Below are positions 57,990 to 64,000 of a stretch of 64,000 nucleotides of DNA, one piece after another. The translations under genes were made by a program, and so were the position numbers. The DNA comes from Acanthosepion pharaonis (lineage: Eukaryota > Mollusca > Cephalopoda > Sepiida > Sepiidae): positions 334,001 to 398,000 of the forward strand of contig CAHIKZ030001778.1 of assembly GCA_903632075.3 (NCBI GenBank). The letters are read 5' to 3'. Every line of letters starts with the position of its first letter. Positions within the stretch are counted from its first letter, which is position 1. The notes under the pieces were generated by a model. The model was not told the origin of the DNA, did no database searches, and saw only the letters and a program-made list of their open reading frames with translations.

Positions 57990-58199
57990 CCATTCTATAC
58001 AACAAAAATATTTTAGTGTTGTCACAATATTTATTAGAACATTTTTATATATCAAAGTAACGAAAAATAGAAAATTAAAGTCACGAAAACATTTTTTTTT
58101 TAAATTGCTGATTGTTAGAGAATATATATTAAAACAAAACAATATTTAAGGAGTGAGAACAATAAAAGAACAAGAATTAAGAAAACATAAAATAAGGAT

Positions 58200-58335
58200 T
58201 AAGATTGCATTTACATTTTTGAAGATCAAAGTTGACTGGGAAGCCAAAAGCCGGAACAGAGTTCCACAAGCGAGAAGTGCGATAGAAGAAACTGTTAGCA
58301 TAGAACTTACGGCTAAATTTATTCATTTCAACTGT
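58200..58335 (-). mobile_element. LINE-B 3' fragment
   Basis: The minus strand reads KFYANSFFYRTSRLWNSVPA, FGFPVNFDLQK and similar, the C-terminal end of LINE-B. Truncated at both ends. Confidence 0.65.
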
Positions 58336-60230
58336 AAAAATAAAAATAAAATCACAATATTATAAAAGGAAGTTAACTTCATTATTTTAGATCCGTGCCG
58401 CTTTCTTAACGATTGTAGAATATAAAAACTACCAGGACGTTTCGTTAAAAAGCAAAAGCCAAACGTTTTTTGGGAGTTTCTTCTGTTCTGTGGGGTGAAC
58501 AAAAATTTAAATTTTGGATCAAATATAAATAAACCAAAAAAACATCTGGACCATCGCAGGTCAGTGAGTAGAACACCTTTGTCACGGGTCAAATGCCTAT
58601 CATGTAACTCAACTGTTAGTAAGACATGTTCTGAATGTAGCCTTTTATTTCTACCTACTCTTTGAAAATGAACAGCTGACGTCTACCACTGAATGAAGCC
58701 TTGATTAGATTACGAATTAATTACAAAAGGCGCAACCCCGGTCAAATTAGCTCACATAACTGTTATGTAGGGCTTTCCTTCCGATACTTTTGACAGATTT
58801 TTTTGGTAAATAAAGTGGGGTGGATGCTGCAGATATAGTATTTTATAATGATGTTTTATTTATTGATTTTCTCCTATCCTTGCGTTGCCCCCCCCTCACA
58901 CACCATTCAAGAAGATAAAATTATACTATCTGTTCCGTAGTGATGGTATGACCGGCTATGACTAGCTTAGACGAACTCTGAGTAGCTTAGACAAGCTACG
59001 ACCAGCTAAGACCAGCTTAGACACTCGGAAACACTCGGGTCCCTCCGTTAAAAATCGACCTTGGATCCTATATTTTTTTAAGGAACAGAGAGTTTAAATG
59101 CTATTTGGTTGTGAAATGTACAAAATCTTTTTGAACCTTATTTCAAATTTACATGATGAAAAGTTTACTTTGTAATAATATTCAAAATCTAATAAAACAT
59201 TTAGTATACAAAATCAAAAACGTCTAAAAAATCAACCTATCAAAACGGCAGAAAAAAAAAAAAACAGAAAAACCAAAAAACAAAAAACAAAACGCCAAAA
59301 ATTAAAATCTAAAATAAAACTTAAAATTTGCGGACGTACTGGAATTTTTCAACCAACCGCTGTTGGTTTGAGTAAACTCAAAAACATTCAAGTTTGCATC
59401 ACCTGAAAAGCAATAGGTGTTAGTCAATCAATTTGACCATTTACAGAAATAAATGACCTGTGTAGTGACTTCCTTTCGCAAGAGAAATAAGCGAAATGGC
59501 TGAAAATCGAAAGATACGCCAACAATTGAAACTACATAACAGCTTCCCTACGACAAGACATCTTTGTCTGTATCAGACATATGTCTGTTACTTTGAACAT
59601 TTCAAATAAGAAGACTATTACTATGAAAAAGACATATCCATAAAAAACAAAAAACAAAAAACAAACATACACTTTTCCAAACTAAAACATAGTGGTAAAA
59701 CTGTAAATAAATTGCTGTTTAAATTCTACTTCAGGCATTAGAATTAAAAAAATTGTTTATGTTTAATTACCACCACCGATATATTGTAACGGCTGAAGAA
59801 TATAAATAAACAAAATACAGCAAGAGTGTTCTGATAAAAATTAATCAAATATAAGAAAATATATTAGGAAAATCAATCTTATAATAATTGTGCTTGTCTC
59901 ATTTTGTTGGTTGTATAAATTTGAATTAAAATTGTCAATATCTCATAAATAATGGACTATTTCGTTTTGATCAGATAGAAAGAAAATACATACCAGAGGC
60001 GCTACTTGGTTTCAGTGAAAAAAGAAAGGAATAAAGAAAGAAGTGTTTAACGTCTGTTTCAGCGAAATGGAAAAAGTTCTCAATTTGAATTTTTGAATTT
60101 GTAAAATTAGTGGATCTTATAAAATAATTCTTATTTTTGATTGTTATTAAAATATTTTCTGAACCCCTAGAACACTAACCAAGGGTATATAGTACCCAGC
60201 GCAAATTTTCCTATTTTTAATTACAATTTT
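58336..60230. other. Unassigned sequence upstream of P450 exon 1
   Basis: AT-rich. A short imperfect repeat of AGCTTAGAC/AGCTACGAC-type words lies at 58950-59030. No gene, promoter motif or repeat family was recognised. Confidence 0.4.
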
Positions 60231-60570
60231 CAGTACCTGATCTTACTCTGGTACCCCAACTATATGAATTTAAACGTGCTACTAGGTTGGCATCTAGGTC
60301 CCACCCGTTTATTGTTGAAATAGCTAAATGCAACCGCCACTTTTACTCCTACAGTTTCTTTTCACGCAATTCACATCTGTTTACTTGCTTCCCTGCCACT
60401 TACAATCTTCAAAAATTTAAATGCAGTGTCAATCACAATCGTTTGTCTTCCTGAATCTTGTCCCTTTATTGTCCTTTCTCTTCACTAAAGTCTCATTCCC
60501 TTTCAGTCCTTGTAACCCGTTGCGTCTTAGCGGCGTATATCGCCTTCCTTGGGGTCAAATGATAAAAAAA
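60230..60570 (+). mobile_element. LINE-B 3' end
   Basis: Reads VPQLYEFKRATRLASRSHPF, IVEIAKCNRHFYSYSFFSRN and a degraded end, then the 3' tail CTTGGGGTCAAATGATAAAA. 5' truncated. Confidence 0.7.
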
Positions 60571-60734
60571 AAAGATCTGAAGAAAGCGCTTGGTTAGGGT
60601 CAAAAAATTAAAATTTTGAAAAGTTACGTGTCACTGCAAACACACAACACAATTTTCGCCAAAAAAAAAAAAAGCTTGGGCTGCATTAATCAATGCTGAA
60701 TTGGTTCATCATCTCTCATTGCAGGGCTTTTTTC

Positions 60735-61966
60735 TCAGACAAGCAATATGGTTTTATTATTTCTCCAGGTCAACTGCTGATATACTGACGACAATTGTGG
60801 AAAAGTGTCTATCATGCTCTAGATAAAAATTTGAAGCCTGGGCTAAAGCATTGGACATCTCTAAAGCCTTTGACAAGGTCTGGCATTCATTTCTTCTCCA
60901 CAAGCTGAAAAGTTATGGTATCTGAGACACATTTTTGAACTGATCCAGTCATTCCAGTCAAATCGTGAAAAGAAAGTTATCCTGAATGGCCACCATCTAG
61001 ATCTTTTGATATATATAACAACAACCCCAGGGATCCATCCTTGGTCCTTCACGGTTTTTAATTTTCATTAACGACCTTCCTGGTGACAACAGCTCTCAAC
61101 TTGGCATCTACGCTGACGACACAACCATTTACTCCTGTAGTAAGGCTAATCAGTCCGACAAGGTCAAAATGACAGTCAATGTCCAAAACGATTTCAAGTC
61201 CATCGTTAACTGAGGCAAAATAGGATTTGTCAATGTTAACGCCTTCAAAACTAAATTTCTCTTCATTAATCATCTGAGAAAGCCTCTCTGCCTTCCATAA
61301 GTATGGCTGATTCTAACCTCCAGGAAAGTAACTTGTTGCGCCTTCTCGGGCTAACATTCGTGGCTGACATGAAGTGGAAAGACTATATCGGACAGCTGCT
61401 AAGAAGGTCGGTTCATAGTGTCGTGCGAGACAATTTTTTCTCTTTCACATATCTATAAGTCTACCATTCGTTCATGCTTAGAATATTGCTGCCACATATG
61501 GTCCAGTGCCCCAGCTGTTTACCTTGAGTTTCTTGATAAGATCCAAAGAAGAATCAGCAATATTATTGGTCCTGATCTGGCGTCTCGGCTTTAGTCACTT
61601 ACCCACCGCCGTAAGGTTGCCTCCCCGTGTCTTTTCTATAAATAATTTCATGGTAATTGTTCGGATGAGCTCTTCGCTATGGTACCTAGACGTTTTGAAT
61701 TTAAGCGCAGTACTAGACTAACAGTTTGATATTCAACCTCTAGATGTTCTATGACTTGTGGAAATCCCTTTTAGCTCCATGCTTTCCAGCCAAATTTAAT
61801 CTGCAAAAATTTAAATGCAATGTCAATCGTTATCTGTCCTCCAGATTAATCTTTCCTCTTTCCACTCATTATTAATGTTTCTCTTCCTAATTCTTCCACA
61901 CTCAGTAACCCCATTATCTTGGTGGGGGCAATTTGTTTGCTAGGGATGAAACCCCTTAAAAAAAAA
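60735..61966 (+). mobile_element. LINE-B reverse transcriptase, longest copy, decayed
   Basis: Pieces in order: FSRSTADILTTIVEKCL, LDISKAFDKVWHSFLLHKL (palm motif A with the D-x-S-K-A-F-D core), QGSILGPSRFLIFINDLPG (motif B region), and YADD at 61109-61120 (motif C, the catalytic site). It continues through YKSTIRSCLEYCCHIWSSAP, DKIQRRISNIIGPDLASRL and FHGNCSDELFAMVP to the C-terminal end and the 3' tail at 61938-61966. At least eight stops and several frameshifts make it dead. This establishes the whole LINE-B family as a non-LTR retrotransposon, CR1/Jockey-like. Confidence 0.85.
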
Positions 61967-62504
61967 ATTTAAAATAAAACAATCTTTAAAAGTGTATGTG
62001 TATTGATTGCTTTATTTTTAAAACTTAACTTGATTTTTTTTTTTTTAATCTGCTTTGCTGCAGATCAGATTTAACTGTTTTTAAATTCAAAATCTACTTA
62101 TTTAAATTCTCAGTTGGTCATTAAACATTGTAGACTTGAAAAATATATGGGGAAAAAAATTGGTAGCATTACTACTCCATGTTGGCTTATAACAGGAGTA
62201 ATTTTCCGTGGGCATTTGCTGATACTGAGAGAAAACTATAGTTTTCGTACAGTTCATTTGTTAACTAATGAGAGAAATGTGCAACCATAAATTTTGACAG
62301 CATACACACAAAAATAGTATATTTAATATCCCATTTCTTCACTCACCTAATATTATTTTATGTTTATCTTTGTAATAATTACACAAAAGCAAATTTGATT
62401 TGAACTGGACTAAATAGGGAATATGGATCTCCAATACCATTTGATGTACCACAATATTTTTTAAAATATTCCCTTCTCTAAAAACCAAGGGTGTATTTTT
62501 TTTA
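61967..62504. other. Unassigned sequence
   Basis: AT-rich spacer between two LINE-B copies; nothing recognised. Confidence 0.45.
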
Positions 62505-62880
62505 TAAATACTTTCATGGTAATTGTTCGGATAAGCAATTGTTACCTAGACTCTACGAATTTAAGCGCAGTACTAAACTGGCGTCGAGATCATCAATTTA
62601 TAGTTGAGCTAGCTAGATGTAGCCGTAAGTTCAATGGTAACAGTTTTTTTTCTTGCACTTCTCGCCTGTGGAACTCACTTCTGGCTCCATGCTTTCCAGC
62701 CAAATTTAATCTGCAAAATTTAAATCCAATGTTAATCGTTATCTATTGCCCTTCTGGTTACTCTTTTCTCTTCCTGCTCATTATTATGTTTCTCTTCCTA
62801 ATTCTTCCACACCCTGTAACCCCTTGCATCTTAGTGGCTTTACTACCTTGCTCGGGGTGATACTGATTAAAAAAAAATTG
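62505..62880 (+). mobile_element. LINE-B 3' end, short copy
   Basis: Starts inside the FYKYFHG codons and reads ARCSRKFNGNSFFSCTSRLW, NSLLAPCFPAKFNLQNL and the end, followed by TTGCTCGGGGTGATACTGAT and an A-run. Severely 5' truncated, as is usual for LINE insertions. Confidence 0.75.
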
Positions 62881-64000
62881 TATTTTTGCCAATATTAAAA
62901 CTTGATTGGGTCAGGTTTACAGTATTTTATTAATTAAAATTGAAGGCCAAGAACTATCAGAATAAGAAGTCACATTTTTATGATATCTGCTTAATAAAGT
63001 CGATAGTTGATCGCATCAATATGATTTGTTTTATTATGAATCTGTAGGTCGACATGCAGTCCTGGGGATGACAATAAACTACACCCGGAAGCAGGGGTTC
63101 TAATCAGGAGATTAGAGATTTTGAGGAGCGTTGTTCCCAGATCCACTCTGACCCGGGGGGGGGTAGCACCTGTCAGGGTCCCAGCTATGGATAAATAGTG
63201 AAACCCCAAATAAAAACAAAACACTATGATTTTAAAATATTTTTGGCGAAATCAATATGTATTTAAAATGTCATCTTTTTATATAAAAATTTTTAAGCAA
63301 ATTGACCATCAAAAAATATTTTTATTGGTATTTTATTTTTAGCAAAGGAAATTATGTTAAATATTTAAATTTTTAAATAAAAGGACAAATTTTGTCATTG
63401 TGTTTTGCAACATTTTGTTTGCAAAGGGTTTCATGTTGTCGCTGAGGGTTAAGAATAGTCAATTTAAGATATCTAAATTCAACCCTCGTTAGTATGAAAA
63501 ACCAATACGAAGAAGGTTCAAAAATTAAAATTAAACCCTAATTTAAATGAGTTGCTCCACCGTATAACCCCTCGGGTGAATTTAAGAAAAAACCTGGAAG
63601 AAAAGGACAAAAGATGAACGGGATTCAAGAAAAAGAGTGGTTGATTCCGTGCTCCTAAATTTGGAAAGAGACTCCACAAGTAGAAGTGAGAGAAAGAAAA
63701 CAGAAGTGACTTCAATCACAGTAAACGGATGATCATGAGGCCTTAAAATCATGTAGTTAGGGTTGGAATGTAGGTTATCCTCAGAATACCCAGAACTACT
63801 TAGGCGGAAAAAGACAAATATTGAAAATGATGAATAAGATTTCAATTTACGAACGAATTTCAGATTTACAATATTTTTTGACGTTTTAAGATGAAAAACG
63901 ACATTATTTTTTCACCAACCTTTGCAAGATTCAACGAGAAAAAACAGAGTTGACAATGACCCAAATCAACAAGTATGAAAAAAACGAAAAGTATTTATTA
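62881..64000. other. Unassigned sequence to the window end
   Basis: A GC-richer stretch at 63050-63190 looks foreign to its AT-rich setting and may be part of a repeat. No gene or family was recognised. Confidence 0.4.

Overview
This is eukaryotic DNA from a large, repeat-rich animal genome, most likely a cephalopod mollusc such as an octopus. The reasons are long introns with GT/AG borders, more than 15 long (AT)n tracts, many 5'-truncated copies of two non-LTR retrotransposon families of the kind common in octopus genomes, and relics of RTE, Penelope-like, Helitron, Merlin-like, pogo/Tigger and Tc1/mariner elements. The taxon is an inference; no single sequence here proves it.

The only host protein-coding gene I can support is a mitochondrial-clan cytochrome P450 on the minus strand. 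Six coding exons (57150-57387, 11429-11654, 7552-7742, 4073-4274, 2810-2990, 976-1148) join in phase into 403 complete codons and end inside the helix-K ExxR motif. The heme-binding end lies past the left edge. Intron 1 is 45.5 kb and holds most of the window.

Layout: 1-11.7 kb is the 3' part of the P450 with small introns full of transposon fragments (Merlin-like element, LINE-A, three RTE tails, a Helitron, a hairpin MITE, a 5S rRNA pseudogene). From 11.7 to 28 kb, intron 1 holds transposon relics and fold-back elements. At 28.25-29.63 kb lies element E1, part of which is repeated at 55.25-56.17 kb (E2). Between them, 31.4-55.2 kb is filled by a 119-bp tandem satellite (clean core about 35.1-52.4 kb, roughly 145 copies). 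Its monomer is recognisable inside E1 and E2, so the satellite looks like an amplification of part of that element. Both margins of the array are mosaics in which pieces of the satellite alternate, in order, with pieces of a sequence found intact at 23.5-25.4 kb. From 57 to 64 kb lie P450 exon 1 and upstream LINE-B fragments, one with a YADD reverse transcriptase motif.

The most interesting points are: (1) the satellite inside a P450 intron, with two cUUCGg-type hairpins per monomer; (2) its interdigitated margins, which are either a consensus artefact or an unusual recombination product; (3) hammerhead-ribozyme-like motifs next to the satellite progenitor and inside a 273-bp fold-back insertion with a 12-bp target duplication, suggesting a Penelope/retrozyme-like family; (4) a P450 I-helix lacking the usual acidic residue. 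No CRISPR array, operon or bacterial feature is present.
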